Source of the DNA: Acidimicrobiia bacterium
Lineage (GTDB): Bacteria > Actinomycetota > Acidimicrobiia > Spongiisociales > UBA5794
Assembly (NCBI GenBank): GCA_029287195.1
Contig: JARFRN010000031.1
Span: 1 to 37,084, forward strand
Direction of reading: 5' to 3'
DNA length: 37,084 nucleotides
The notes beneath the pieces are model-generated. The model did not search any database and was not told the origin of the DNA. It worked only from the letters and a program-made list of their open reading frames with translations. The stretch's first letter is position 1, and each line of letters opens with the position of its first letter. Made by a program: the position numbers and the translations under genes. Shown here one piece after another: positions 1 to 7,773 of this stretch.

Positions 1-466
1 CGACAACCCGGGCATCGACGTGTCCCTCCTCCCACACATCGGGAGTGAACCAGGGCTCAATGATCAGCACCCCACCCGAATTGAGATGCTGCGCCGAGCA
101 GCGAATCACGGCACCGAGGTCGGCGAGCGATGTGACGTAGGCAATCGATGAAAAGAGGCAAGCGATGGCGTCATAGGACCTCCCGAGGTCGAAATCGGTC
201 ATGTCGTCTAGGTGGAGGACGGCGTCGGGGAGCCTGCGGTGCGCCACCGTGAGCATCGACTCCGAGATGTCGAGCCCCTCGATTTCGTACCACTGCCCCA
301 GCTGCTCCATGTAGCGGCCGGTGCCACAGCCCAACTCCAGCAGCGAGGTCGCACCCGGCTTCCGTTCCTCGATCTGCTCGTGGATCGTGATCGCATGGGT
401 CTCGTAGTCGAGCCAGCTGTAGTAAAGGTCGTATACCTGCGCCGAGCGCTCGTACGGATTGAGCAT
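1..466 (-). CDS. Class I SAM-dependent methyltransferase, partial (C-terminus outside window)
   Basis: The minus-strand frame is open from the ATG at 466 to the window edge, so the ORF track misses it. The translation starts MLNPYERSAQVYDLYYSWLD and carries motif I (LLELGCGTGRYMEQL), followed by an acidic motif II (EGLDISESML) and a motif near LHLDDMTDFDLG. This is the classic Rossmann SAM-binding layout of the small-molecule methyltransferase family. A good ribosome site (GGGAGGGGAAC) precedes the ATG, which decides the start. It lies about 70 bases downstream of pspA on the same strand, with a hairpin between. The substrate cannot be told from the sequence. About 155 codons are visible. Confidence 0.85.
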   Translation of the reverse strand, partial: MLNPYERSAQVYDLYYSWLDYETHAITIHEQIEERKPGATSLLELGCGTGRYMEQLGQWYEIEGLDISESMLTVAHRRLPDAVLHLDDMTDFDLGRSYDAIACLFSSIAYVTSLADLGAVIRCSAQHLNSGGVLIIEPWFTPDVWEEGHVDARVV

Positions 467-486
467 GTTCCCCTCCCAATGCAGCG

Positions 487-510
487 AGCCCCCCGGTTAG
501 CCGAGGGGCT
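487..510 (-). terminator. GC-rich stem-loop between pspA and the methyltransferase gene
   Basis: A 10-bp stem with one G-U pair in the RNA (AGCCCCTCGG / CCGGGGGGCT, minus-strand sense) and a CTAA loop sits after the pspA stop and just before the ribosome site of the next gene. No U tract follows on the minus strand, so it is at best a weak or factor-assisted terminator, or an mRNA-processing or stability element that lowers methyltransferase expression relative to pspA. Confidence 0.4.
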
Positions 511-537
511 TGCCTAAAAATCGAGTCCGGCGCGGCC

Positions 538-1257
538 CTACGCCAGTCCGAGTTCCGTCTTGAGCTCTTCCAGCTTGGCGTCGGCCTGCGCCATGTTGAT
601 GGCTTCCTTGAGCTCCATCTCGGAGCCCTCGGGGGTCGCCTCACGCAGCTCCGCCTTGGCCATCGCCTCGGCCTTGCGCCTCTCGATCTTATCTTCGACC
701 CTATCGAGCGAGACCGCCTCGTAGTCCGACATATTGGACATCGCATCAACGGCCTCGTTCACCTGCTCCTGCATCTTGGCCGCCTCCAGCGAACCCAGCA
801 GCTCCATACGCTTGGCAGCGAGCTCGGAAACCCGCATGGCGTTCTGCTGCACCGCCTGCTTGGCCTTGTCCGCCTGCACCGAAGCGTTCTCATACTGGGT
901 CTTGAGCGTCGACAGGTTGTTTTCAGCAGCCTGCAGCTTCATCGCAATCGACTGCGCAGCCTTGGTCCACTTCTCCTGACCGGCCGCGTCGCCGGTAGCC
1001 TTGGCTTCCTCTGCTTTGAGTATCGCCTGCTTGGCCATCTCGCGAGCCTCACCGACATCGTCGGCTGCGTTCTCCATCTTCGACTCGAGCTGCGTGCGGT
1101 GAGCCACGACCTTTGCTGCTTGGTTACGCAGCTCCTGATCGCGCTTCCTGGCCTCGTTGATGGCCTGCTCGATCTCGACCTCGGGCTTCATCATCTTCTC
1201 GGCGCCGCCCTTGAAGAGCGTCGTGACATAACCCCAAAGGCGCTTCAGAAAGCTCAT
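538..1257 (-). CDS. pspA: PspA/IM30 (ESCRT-III-like) membrane-stress protein
   Basis: This 239-residue protein is almost entirely coiled coil. It opens with an amphipathic helix (MSFLKRLWGYVTTLFKGG), then the KPEVEIEQAI segment typical of PspA/IM30/Vipp1, and continues as long Ala/Glu/Lys/Gln-rich helices to a short acidic tail. The length matches the family (about 220-260). PspA polymerises on stressed inner membranes and limits proton leakage. The ATG is preceded by a clear ribosome site (GGGAAGGAAACGA). It lies 74 bases downstream of the TPM-domain membrane protein on the same strand, an association known for PspA-family genes. The family is clear; the regulator is not. The nearby kinase/regulator pair at 4520-6285 is a candidate by proximity only. 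Confidence 0.93.
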   Translation of the reverse strand: MSFLKRLWGYVTTLFKGGAEKMMKPEVEIEQAINEARKRDQELRNQAAKVVAHRTQLESKMENAADDVGEAREMAKQAILKAEEAKATGDAAGQEKWTKAAQSIAMKLQAAENNLSTLKTQYENASVQADKAKQAVQQNAMRVSELAAKRMELLGSLEAAKMQEQVNEAVDAMSNMSDYEAVSLDRVEDKIERRKAEAMAKAELREATPEGSEMELKEAINMAQADAKLEELKTELGLA

Positions 1258-1331
1258 TCGTTTCCTTCCCTAGTTTGCTCGGATTGTAGATGTCCGTCAG
1301 AACGTGGCGCTTCGCCGTGTCCGCTCAGTAT

Positions 1332-2636
1332 TCACCTGCGTCGCTTGCCACCGCCTCGAATCCGGCCACCGCCGCTGCGTCGTCGCGATGAGGATCGAGA
1401 GGATGACCGTCGCAAGCTGTTGCGACGTTGCACCGGAGCTCCTGGACCGGGGACGGCCGCACCTTCGCCGCGGGCTTGGGAGGTAGAGCTGTGTCGGCTG
1501 CCCATGGGGGGACGGCCAAATGTCGGCCAGAGGTCTCTGCCGCGACCCCTGCGTCCGCCGGCCAGCACCTGCCCGGCAACACCAACGAGAATCTCGAACA
1601 TACCCGGCTCCAGATAGGAACTGCGACGCGATGGCCGTCGCTGATAGTCGGGACGCGGTGCCGGGATGGCGACCCGATCGTCCGGGCGTCGTTCCGGGTC
1701 GAGCCGTTTGGCCTCGGGTCGGGGCGGCTTCGGTTTGTCATCGAGCACTGCCTCGGCACAGTCCAGCTGCCAAATGGCTTCGTCCAGATCGTTACTGATC
1801 TCGAGCAGCTCCTGTGGAGAGTCCGCCTGCCGGAGACGCTCCGTGATCGTGCGATAAGTCTCGCCGGCTTCGTTGTAGAAGCGATCTACCTCATCGTTGT
1901 CGGCAACCCGAACCTCGTCCTCCATGTCGAGGATGTCGTTGGCGACCGCGTCAACCTGCTTCTGGATCGCAGCCCGTGCCTTGGCCGTCTGCTCCGCAGC
2001 CGCATTGACCGTCTTCTTACCACTGCGTCGCACCATGAACAGGACCAGCAGGCCAATACCACCGACGATGACGATGAACCACAGGAACCCCGAACCACCC
2101 CCACCTTCCGAATCAGTCGCCGCCGTGGCCGACCCAGCTGTGGTTGCGGTCTGGGCAGGTAAGGGTATCGGCTCTGCCGACGCCGGTTCCCCCAGCAGCC
2201 CAACCACGAAATTCGCCGCGTACTGGGCATCAGTGCCGCCCGCGGCATTTGCGAAGTCGACGGCGTCCACCATGTCGGCGTCGCTGAGGCCCTCGTCTTC
2301 ACTGAGGTAGCCGACATCCTCGGGAGACAGCACCAGCACCGTGCCTGCCGTGATACCCAGTTCCTCGTATACCGCCTCGGCAAAGACGGTGTTGCCGCCC
2401 GGCGGGGTGTCGTCGAGAACTATCAGGTAGAAACGAGACCCATTGTTTCGTGCGGCCGAGACGATCTCGGTGGCATCGCTCTCGCTGATCGAGACACCAG
2501 GATCGAGGTAGAAGCCGGTATCGGACGCATCATCAACCACCGACCCGATGTCAGCCGCCAGCGCGCCCGTTGCACTCCCAACAAACAACACGAGCAGAAG
2601 CAACGTTGCTGAGCCGGTGCGGCATATCCAATCCAT
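1332..2636 (-). CDS. TPM-domain (YgcG/Psb32-like) membrane protein with basic Gly/Arg/Ser tail
   Basis: The 434-residue protein has a signal peptide (about 1-28), a TPM-type domain (about 29-150, ending in the LVLSPEDVGYLSEDEGLSD region), a Gly-rich linker, one membrane helix (about 184-203, FLWFIVIVGGIGLLVLFMV) and a cytoplasmic helical segment (about 210-300). A Pro/Arg region leads to a strongly basic tail ending RSGGGRIRGGGKRRR. The TPM domain should face outside and the coiled and basic part inside. The stop precedes pspA by 74 bases, so the two are probably co-transcribed and act together in envelope stress. I checked whether the unusual basic tail came from a frameshift; its repeated RS/GG character matches what is expected for this protein type. 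The ATG is 6 bases after a TACGAT box. Confidence 0.75.
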   Translation of the reverse strand: MDWICRTGSATLLLLVLFVGSATGALAADIGSVVDDASDTGFYLDPGVSISESDATEIVSAARNNGSRFYLIVLDDTPPGGNTVFAEAVYEELGITAGTVLVLSPEDVGYLSEDEGLSDADMVDAVDFANAAGGTDAQYAANFVVGLLGEPASAEPIPLPAQTATTAGSATAATDSEGGGGSGFLWFIVIVGGIGLLVLFMVRRSGKKTVNAAAEQTAKARAAIQKQVDAVANDILDMEDEVRVADNDEVDRFYNEAGETYRTITERLRQADSPQELLEISNDLDEAIWQLDCAEAVLDDKPKPPRPEAKRLDPERRPDDRVAIPAPRPDYQRRPSRRSSYLEPGMFEILVGVAGQVLAGGRRGRGRDLWPTFGRPPMGSRHSSTSQARGEGAAVPGPGAPVQRRNSLRRSSSRSSSRRRSGGGRIRGGGKRRR

Positions 2637-2642
2637 GGGGTC

Positions 2643-2648
2643 ATCGTA
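2643..2648 (-). promoter_or_regulatory. TACGAT -10 box of a leaderless TPM gene
   Basis: TACGAT lies 6 bases upstream of the ATG at 2636, with no ribosome-binding sequence between. This is the spacing expected if transcription begins at or next to the start codon. It would give the TPM-pspA pair a promoter of its own, separate from proC-putB. Confidence 0.5.
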
Positions 2649-2681
2649 CAGTCGGCGCCGGCGCTCAGCCCAAGCCGTGGA

Positions 2682-3596
2682 TCAGCCGCGAGATAGGGCA
2701 GCTCGGAGGAAGAAGGCGATATTGGCGGGACGCTCCGCCATCCGCCTGGTCAGATATGGATACCACGCCACCCCGTACGGCACATAGATTCGGAGGGGCT
2801 CGCCGCGGCTCAGCATCTCGTCCTGGAGTGTGGTCCTAACCCCATACAGCATCTGGTACTCGAACGGGCCGGTGCGGGCTCCCGCCAATCCCCGAGCCAC
2901 TTCCAGCCGATCTGCGTCGTGTGACGCGATCGCAGGCTTGACGCGGTCGTCTCCCATCAGCAGATGGGTGAGCCGGTCGAAGGCCGCGTTGACCTCGCCC
3001 CGGGATTGAAAAGCGACGTCCTCCGGCTCCGCGTATGCACCCTTGCACAACCGCACATGCCCTCCCAGCGGCATAATCGTGTCCAGATCCTGGACGGTGC
3101 GATGCAGATAGGCCTGGACGGCCAACCCGAGAGTCCCGCGTTTGCGCTGGGCGGTGCCGTAGAGGTCGATGGTCACCGAGGTCACAGCGCTTTCCTCCAT
3201 GTCGACGGATACGGTGGTTCCGGCCGCGGCAGCTCGCTCCGCCAAAGCATCGAGCGATTCCCCGGCCAGCTCATCGTCAAAACCCATACCAAGTTGGGAC
3301 AGCTTGACCGAGATGTTGCCATCGATGCCGTGTTCGCCGATGGCATCGAGACAAGCGAGATAGTCGTCGCGTGCCGCCTCGGCCTGCGCTCGATCGGTGA
3401 CGTGTTCGCCCAGGTGATCGAGCGACACCATCGCTCCCTTCTCATTGAGTGCGTAAGCCGTGTGAATCGCCTGCTCGAGTGTCTCCCCGGCAACGAATCG
3501 TTGCGACAGCGCGCGGCCGGGAGCCGTTTCCGTGATCAACTTGCGAAAGAACTTCCTGTCGGTGACGCCGAGTAGGCCGCGCCCGATGATGTTCAC
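2682..3596 (-). CDS. putB: Proline dehydrogenase (FAD-dependent, PutB/PRODH type)
   Basis: This 304-residue, single-domain proline dehydrogenase oxidises L-proline to pyrroline-5-carboxylate with FAD. Visible family features are the N-terminal helical cap, the barrel strands NISVKLSQLGMGFD and TVSVDMEESAVT, GHVRLCKGAYAEP, AIASHDADRLE, and the C-terminal helix VPYGVAWYPYLTRRMAERPAN, which carries the substrate-binding arginines. The length matches monofunctional bacterial PRODH rather than the long PutA fusion. The start is GTG at 3596, giving a GTGA overlap with the proC stop, so translation is probably coupled to proC. No P5C dehydrogenase is adjacent. The pairing with the opposing enzyme ProC is unusual. 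Confidence 0.93.
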   Translation of the reverse strand: MNIIGRGLLGVTDRKFFRKLITETAPGRALSQRFVAGETLEQAIHTAYALNEKGAMVSLDHLGEHVTDRAQAEAARDDYLACLDAIGEHGIDGNISVKLSQLGMGFDDELAGESLDALAERAAAAGTTVSVDMEESAVTSVTIDLYGTAQRKRGTLGLAVQAYLHRTVQDLDTIMPLGGHVRLCKGAYAEPEDVAFQSRGEVNAAFDRLTHLLMGDDRVKPAIASHDADRLEVARGLAGARTGPFEYQMLYGVRTTLQDEMLSRGEPLRIYVPYGVAWYPYLTRRMAERPANIAFFLRAALSRG

Positions 3597-4429
3597 GGCG
3601 CCGATTCCTCCGCCCGGGCCATGGCGGCCGCACCCAACTCCTCAGACCGCCGGGCTGCCGCTCGCACTGCGGTCTCGAGCAGAGCGCGGAAACCTCCCTC
3701 TTCGAGCATGTGCATGGCCGCTGCGGTCGTGCCGCCCGGAGACGTCACTTCGGCTCGAAGCCGGAAGGCACTCTTGTCAGAGACCGACAACAAGGCACCG
3801 GCGCCACGCAGCGTCTGTATCACCAGCTTCTCGGCGGCATGGTGCGGGAGACCTTCGCGAATGGCGGCCTCCGTCAATGCTTCGGCAAGCAGGAAAACGT
3901 AGGCGGGTCCGGTACCGGATACCGCGGTTACCGCATCCAGCAGATCCTCAGAGAGCCGAATCGTCTCGCCGACGGCGGCCAAGACCATGTCGGCGAGCGC
4001 CAGCGCATCATCATCCGCATATCGCCCACCACAGTATGCAGTCATCCCCTCATCGACTGCCGCCGGGGTGTTGGGCATCGCTCGCACCACTGCAACATCT
4101 GGCAGTGCTTGCTCGAACACGCCGATCGGGACGCCGGCCGCCAGGCTGACGACGACTTGGCCATTCTCTACCGAAGCTTGTATTTGGTGGAGCAGGAAGT
4201 CGACATCTTTTGGCTTGACCGCAATGACGATGACGTCTTTGCCGGCGACGGCTGCGGCCGGATCCAGGCTGGCTTCTATCGCTGTGTGGCGTTCCACCTC
4301 GCGGGCCCGTTCTTCACGCCGGGCCACTAGAACCAGGTTGCCGGTTTCCCAGCCGGCCCGCAATAAGCCCTCGGCGAGGATCTCTCCCATCGAGCCGGCG
4401 CCGAGTATCGCAACTGTGGGATGACTCAT
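3593..4429 (-). CDS. proC: Pyrroline-5-carboxylate reductase
   Basis: ProC reduces pyrroline-5-carboxylate to proline with NAD(P)H. The protein (278 residues from the chosen start) has the Rossmann motif VAILGAGSMGEILAEGL at the N-terminus, AVKPKDVDFLL, SLAAGVPIGVFE, VVRAMPNTPAAVDEGMTAYC, and the C-terminal signature region SGTGPAYVFLLAEALTEAA through EVTSPGGTTAAAMHMLE. The ORF track start at 4534 is too early. The ATG at 4429 fits family length and lies 7 bases after a TATCAT box. It overlaps the downstream proline dehydrogenase by 4 bases. A 90-base gap separates it from the divergent kinase gene. Confidence 0.95.
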   Translation of the reverse strand: MSHPTVAILGAGSMGEILAEGLLRAGWETGNLVLVARREERAREVERHTAIEASLDPAAAVAGKDVIVIAVKPKDVDFLLHQIQASVENGQVVVSLAAGVPIGVFEQALPDVAVVRAMPNTPAAVDEGMTAYCGGRYADDDALALADMVLAAVGETIRLSEDLLDAVTAVSGTGPAYVFLLAEALTEAAIREGLPHHAAEKLVIQTLRGAGALLSVSDKSAFRLRAEVTSPGGTTAAAMHMLEEGGFRALLETAVRAAARRSEELGAAAMARAEESAP

Positions 4430-4436
4430 AGCGGAG

Positions 4437-4442
4437 ATGATA
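4437..4442 (-). promoter_or_regulatory. TATCAT -10 box of leaderless proC
   Basis: TATCAT is 7 bases upstream of the proC ATG, and no Shine-Dalgarno sequence lies between. It supports 4429 as the true start and a proC-putB transcript with essentially no 5' leader. Confidence 0.5.
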
Positions 4443-4507
4443 CGAGGGTCGGCGGCGAGCATCGAGTCCGCGCCCCTCTGTGGGGTGGGGATCGTCGTGC
4501 GGGCGGT

Positions 4508-4513
4508 TACGCT
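4508..4513 (+). promoter_or_regulatory. TACGCT -10 box of the leaderless kinase gene
   Basis: TACGCT (TANNNT type) is 6 bases before the ATG at 4520, with no ribosome site between. It is consistent with a leaderless kinase-regulator transcript divergent from proC. Confidence 0.4.
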
Positions 4514-4519
4514 CACGGT

Positions 4520-5656
4520 ATGGACTACCCACAACGGTCCGAAGATCTGGAATCGACTCTGCTGTGGATTACAACCGGCTATCGCCTCTTTTCGGCTGTT
4601 TGGCTCTCGATTCTCGGCGTGGTGGTGGTTGCCGGCGAGTCCACGGAAGTAGAGCGTCCGGCGATCGTAACTGTGACCGTCGTCGGCGTCGTAGGCTGGG
4701 CAGTTCTGGCCACCGGAGCACGCATCAGGACACCTTCACTGGCCCGATCGTGGGGTTTCGTCGCAGTCGACCTGGCAATCGGAGCATGGACAGTGGTGGC
4801 CGGAACGGTCGCCGGCACGATTCAATTTGCGGGTGGATATCCGCTGGCTGGGGCGTTCGCCGCCATCTATGCCTTCAGCACCACGGGCGGCATCATCGGC
4901 GCCGTCGTCCTGACAGCAGCCGGCCTGGTGCCGCTACTTGGACAGGGGCAGGGCCTGTCCCAGGAGGTTGCCAACGCTATCGCTTTCCTCTTCTCTGTGG
5001 GAGCTGCCACCGGTGTCGCTGCGACTTTGCGCACCTCGGATCGGCGCCGGGTCGAGGCTGAGGCGGCTCTGGCGACCGAGCGCGCAGAGCGAGCCCGTGC
5101 CGAGGAACACGCAGAGGTCGCTACCCACCTCCATGATTCGGTCCTGCAGACCCTGGCGCTGATCCAGCGCAATCCAGCCGCAACCTCCGATATCAAGGGA
5201 TTGGCGCGGCACCAGGAACGCGAGTTGCGCCGCTGGCTGTTTCCGGAGCAAGCGAGATCGACTAAGTCTGCCGGTGGTTTCCGGGAGGCATTGCTGGCCG
5301 CTTGCGCCGAGGCCGAGGATGTTGGCTCCACGAAGGTCGAGGCCGTGGTGGTAGGCGACACCGGAGCACCGACCGAGGCGATCGTCAACGCAGCAACCGA
5401 AGCCATTCGCAATGCCCTGGCCCATTCCGGAGCCGAATTGATCTCGGTCTATGGAGAAGCCGGGGAAGATGAGGTGCTCATCTTCGTCAAAGATCGCGGG
5501 TCGGGCTTTGATCCTGCGGCGGTCGATCCATCCCGGCACGGTGTCCGCGAATCTATCGTTGGACGTATGGATAGGAGCGGCGGCTCGGCCGAGATAATCT
5601 CATCTCCGGGAACCGGCACTGAGATCCGCCTCCGTCTCCCGATCGGGGAATCATGA
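4520..5656 (+). CDS. Membrane sensor histidine kinase, MacS-like
   Basis: The 378-residue kinase begins at ATG 4520 (MDYPQRSED), not at the track start. About five membrane helices fill residues 15-170, followed by a charged coiled linker. The dimerisation/phosphoacceptor helix carries HLHDSVLQTLALIQRN, with the phospho-accepting His near residue 205. A HATPase domain follows with an N-box (AATEAIRNALAHSG), G1 (VKDRGSGFDP), a RHGVRESIVGRM segment and a closing SPGTGTEIRLRLP. HDSVLQTLALIQ and RELRRWLF are typical of actinobacterial MacS-type NarL-partner kinases. The gene overlaps its response regulator by ATGA. The stimulus is unknown; the lack of an extracellular domain suggests membrane sensing. 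Confidence 0.85.
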   Translation: MDYPQRSEDLESTLLWITTGYRLFSAVWLSILGVVVVAGESTEVERPAIVTVTVVGVVGWAVLATGARIRTPSLARSWGFVAVDLAIGAWTVVAGTVAGTIQFAGGYPLAGAFAAIYAFSTTGGIIGAVVLTAAGLVPLLGQGQGLSQEVANAIAFLFSVGAATGVAATLRTSDRRRVEAEAALATERAERARAEEHAEVATHLHDSVLQTLALIQRNPAATSDIKGLARHQERELRRWLFPEQARSTKSAGGFREALLAACAEAEDVGSTKVEAVVVGDTGAPTEAIVNAATEAIRNALAHSGAELISVYGEAGEDEVLIFVKDRGSGFDPAAVDPSRHGVRESIVGRMDRSGGSAEIISSPGTGTEIRLRLPIGES

Positions 5657-6285
5657 CCACCGTCTTCATCGTCGACGACCACGACCTATTTCGCGCAGGG
5701 GTTCGCGCTGAGCTACCTGCAGATCTAGAGGTGATCGGCGATGCCTCTCAAGTAGAAGCAGCAATCGAGTTGATTCGCGAACGCCGACCAGACTTGGTGC
5801 TGGTAGATGTCCACATGCCGGACGGTGGCGGCCGGGCCGTCATCGAGGGGGTACACGACACGCATCCCGACATCCGCTTCCTGGCAATCTCCGCCTCGGA
5901 TGCGCCCGAGGATGTCGTCGCTACGGTGCGGGCCGGGGCGCGGGGCTACGTGACAAAGACGGTGTCTCCCCCAGACCTGGCTGCCGCCATTCGGCGGGTG
6001 ATCGAAGGCGACGCAGTGTTCTCACCGAAGCTCGCCGGGTTTGTGCTCGATGCGTTTGCCTCGATGGAGGTGAGAGACCTCGACCCTGATCTCGACAAGC
6101 TGACGAAGCGAGAGCGCGAAGTGCTGCAGCACATTGCTCGGGGCTACACGTATCGGGAGGTCGGCGAGCAGCTGTTCATCTCCACGAAGACGGTCGAGAA
6201 CCACATGTCCGCCGTTTTACGCAAGTTGCAGCTATCCAACCGGCGCGAGCTGACCAAGTGGGCCCAGGATCGGGACCTGATCTGA
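5653..6285 (+). CDS. NarL/FixJ-family response regulator with LuxR-type HTH
   Basis: This 210-residue regulator has a receiver domain (acidic DDHD at 8-11, phospho-accepting Asp in LVLVDVHMP near 52, Lys in GYVTKTVSP near 102). Its C-terminal LuxR-type HTH reads LTKREREVLQHIARGYTYREV then STKTVENHMSAVLRKLQLSNRREL. It overlaps the kinase gene by 4 bases and is surely its partner. It ends 6 bases before the convergent DUF1023 hydrolase. No target operator could be recognised; the adjacent proC and pspA run and the type VII locus are possible targets by position only. Confidence 0.93.
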   Translation: MTTVFIVDDHDLFRAGVRAELPADLEVIGDASQVEAAIELIRERRPDLVLVDVHMPDGGGRAVIEGVHDTHPDIRFLAISASDAPEDVVATVRAGARGYVTKTVSPPDLAAAIRRVIEGDAVFSPKLAGFVLDAFASMEVRDLDPDLDKLTKREREVLQHIARGYTYREVGEQLFISTKTVENHMSAVLRKLQLSNRRELTKWAQDRDLI

Positions 6286-6291
6286 ATGCCG

Positions 6292-7773
6292 TTATCCGAC
6301 AAGGTCGACGTCGACGTAACGACCTTGCATGATCCTGACGAGGTTCTCCAGGGATCCGGCCTCGAAGTATCCGGAGTGGCCGGAAGTTCCTTCGGTGCTG
6401 AAACGAACGGCCCCAAAGTCGTCATCGGCGGGATTGGCGCCGTGCCACAACTCTTGGGGACCGTTGCACACGCCGACCGACGACCACGGCGGAATGCATG
6501 CCGCCGTCACCCACCAGGGCGGCGACTCGACTGACACCGAGGCTGCGACGATCGGATCACCCGCAGCTAGTCCCACCCAGACCCGGCCCCCCGGCCTCAA
6601 CCGGGCGTCGGTTGCACCGTCCAGACCCGTGCCGGGGCTACCGACAAAGACGAGATCATCGGCTGCGAGCCCCTCCGCAGCCGCGAGTCCTGCCACCAGC
6701 GACCCGTAGCTGTGGGCGACAACCGTCACTTGGGTTTGAGCTCGCGGGTCGATTCCTTCGACGAAACGCTGCAGCGCCGGAGCGCCCGACTCTGCTGCAC
6801 CACGCAGCCCGGCATCGATGCCGTCCGGTGTGTCGTAGCCCAACCAAGCGATGGTGGCGATGCCGGGGCCCATCGCTGCCGCGGCCTCGTAGAGGGCGGC
6901 CGCATTGGATCGGAATCCCCCGTCGGCTGCGGAGCTGAAGTTGGTCTTGTCGTTGCCGATCCCGGGCACGACGACGGCGATGCGATCGGCCCGGTCGAGG
7001 TCTCCGAAAACCTCGACCAGCCTTCCGTCCCCGCGGGGATCGAACAGAAGAATTTGGCGCCCTTCGTCGAGCCATCTCCGGTACTCGATCACCTGGCGCC
7101 GCAGTCGTTCAATTGCCGCATCCGCGTCGGCCCGGCGGCGCAACGCGGGAACGAGCCGGCCCGGATCGATCCAGTCCACCCAGCTCAGCGGCTTCACCTC
7201 GGGGAGCCGGCTCAACTCCGCCTCCAACTCGCAGAGGTGGCGATGAATGAGGACTCGGTTGGCTCGGTAGCGGAGCTGTGGCGGTATTCCGTCGAGACGC
7301 CCAACAATGCCGGGGTACCGGTCCGCCAGATCTGTGCCGACCGATGGCGCCAGCCGGGAGAATGCTGCCTCGACCTGACGTGGCGACATGCCCAGGAAGG
7401 CCACGATGTGCGGCGGCCCGTTCCACTCGCTAAAAGACTCGCTCCGGCTGGCCCGGTCGAACACGGCATATGTAGCGAAATGGGTCAGGCCGTACAGGTA
7501 GCGGTGTTGGCCCACATAGCCGTGGGTGGTCACTTCTTGAGCCGTCTGGATTGCCCCGGCCCTCCTCTCGAGGGATTCTGCTGCCTCCGCTACCGCTTCG
7601 GCCGCTAGGTGCAGATGACGGGCGATCTCTGCGGCGGAAGCTTCGCCGCACCGGGCGGCCAATCCGGTAACGACGACGGCGACGCGGCGTATGTGTCGTG
7701 AGCTCTCCCGAGAAAGGCGGGCCAGGTTCCCGAGACCTTCCGGGTACGCTCCGACAAATCCGGCAGCGGTCAC
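6292..7773 (-). CDS. DUF1023 alpha/beta hydrolase with helical N-terminal region; candidate type VII substrate
   Basis: The 493-residue protein has a helical N-terminal half (about 1-245, rich in Ala/Arg/Glu) and a C-terminal DUF1023-type alpha/beta hydrolase. Signatures are VVVPGIGNDKTNF, TIAWLGYDTPDG, the nucleophile elbow VVAHSYGSLVAG (Ser near 355, with Ala in place of the usual first Gly), VGSPGTG, AGDPI (acid) and GTSGHSGYF (His). DUF1023 enzymes are common in actinobacterial WXG100 loci and some are proposed exported effectors. The start is GTG at 7773, overlapping the stop of the EccC-like gene by GTGA, so it is the last gene of that operon. The role as secreted enzyme is inference; there is no Sec signal peptide. 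Confidence 0.82.
   Translation of the reverse strand: MTAAGFVGAYPEGLGNLARLSRESSRHIRRVAVVVTGLAARCGEASAAEIARHLHLAAEAVAEAAESLERRAGAIQTAQEVTTHGYVGQHRYLYGLTHFATYAVFDRASRSESFSEWNGPPHIVAFLGMSPRQVEAAFSRLAPSVGTDLADRYPGIVGRLDGIPPQLRYRANRVLIHRHLCELEAELSRLPEVKPLSWVDWIDPGRLVPALRRRADADAAIERLRRQVIEYRRWLDEGRQILLFDPRGDGRLVEVFGDLDRADRIAVVVPGIGNDKTNFSSAADGGFRSNAAALYEAAAAMGPGIATIAWLGYDTPDGIDAGLRGAAESGAPALQRFVEGIDPRAQTQVTVVAHSYGSLVAGLAAAEGLAADDLVFVGSPGTGLDGATDARLRPGGRVWVGLAAGDPIVAASVSVESPPWWVTAACIPPWSSVGVCNGPQELWHGANPADDDFGAVRFSTEGTSGHSGYFEAGSLENLVRIMQGRYVDVDLVG

Noticed and set aside
171-749. 192-residue minus-strand ORF over the methyltransferase and pspA ends
   Set aside because: Arg/Pro-rich shadow translation that overlaps pspA in another frame. 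The methyltransferase frame has the SAM motifs instead.
1332-1620. Possible frameshift in the C-terminus of the TPM protein
   Set aside because: The change from ordered to Arg/Ser/Gly-rich sequence ends in RSGGGRIRGGGKRRR, which fits the basic tail expected for such proteins. No other frame gives a better continuation.
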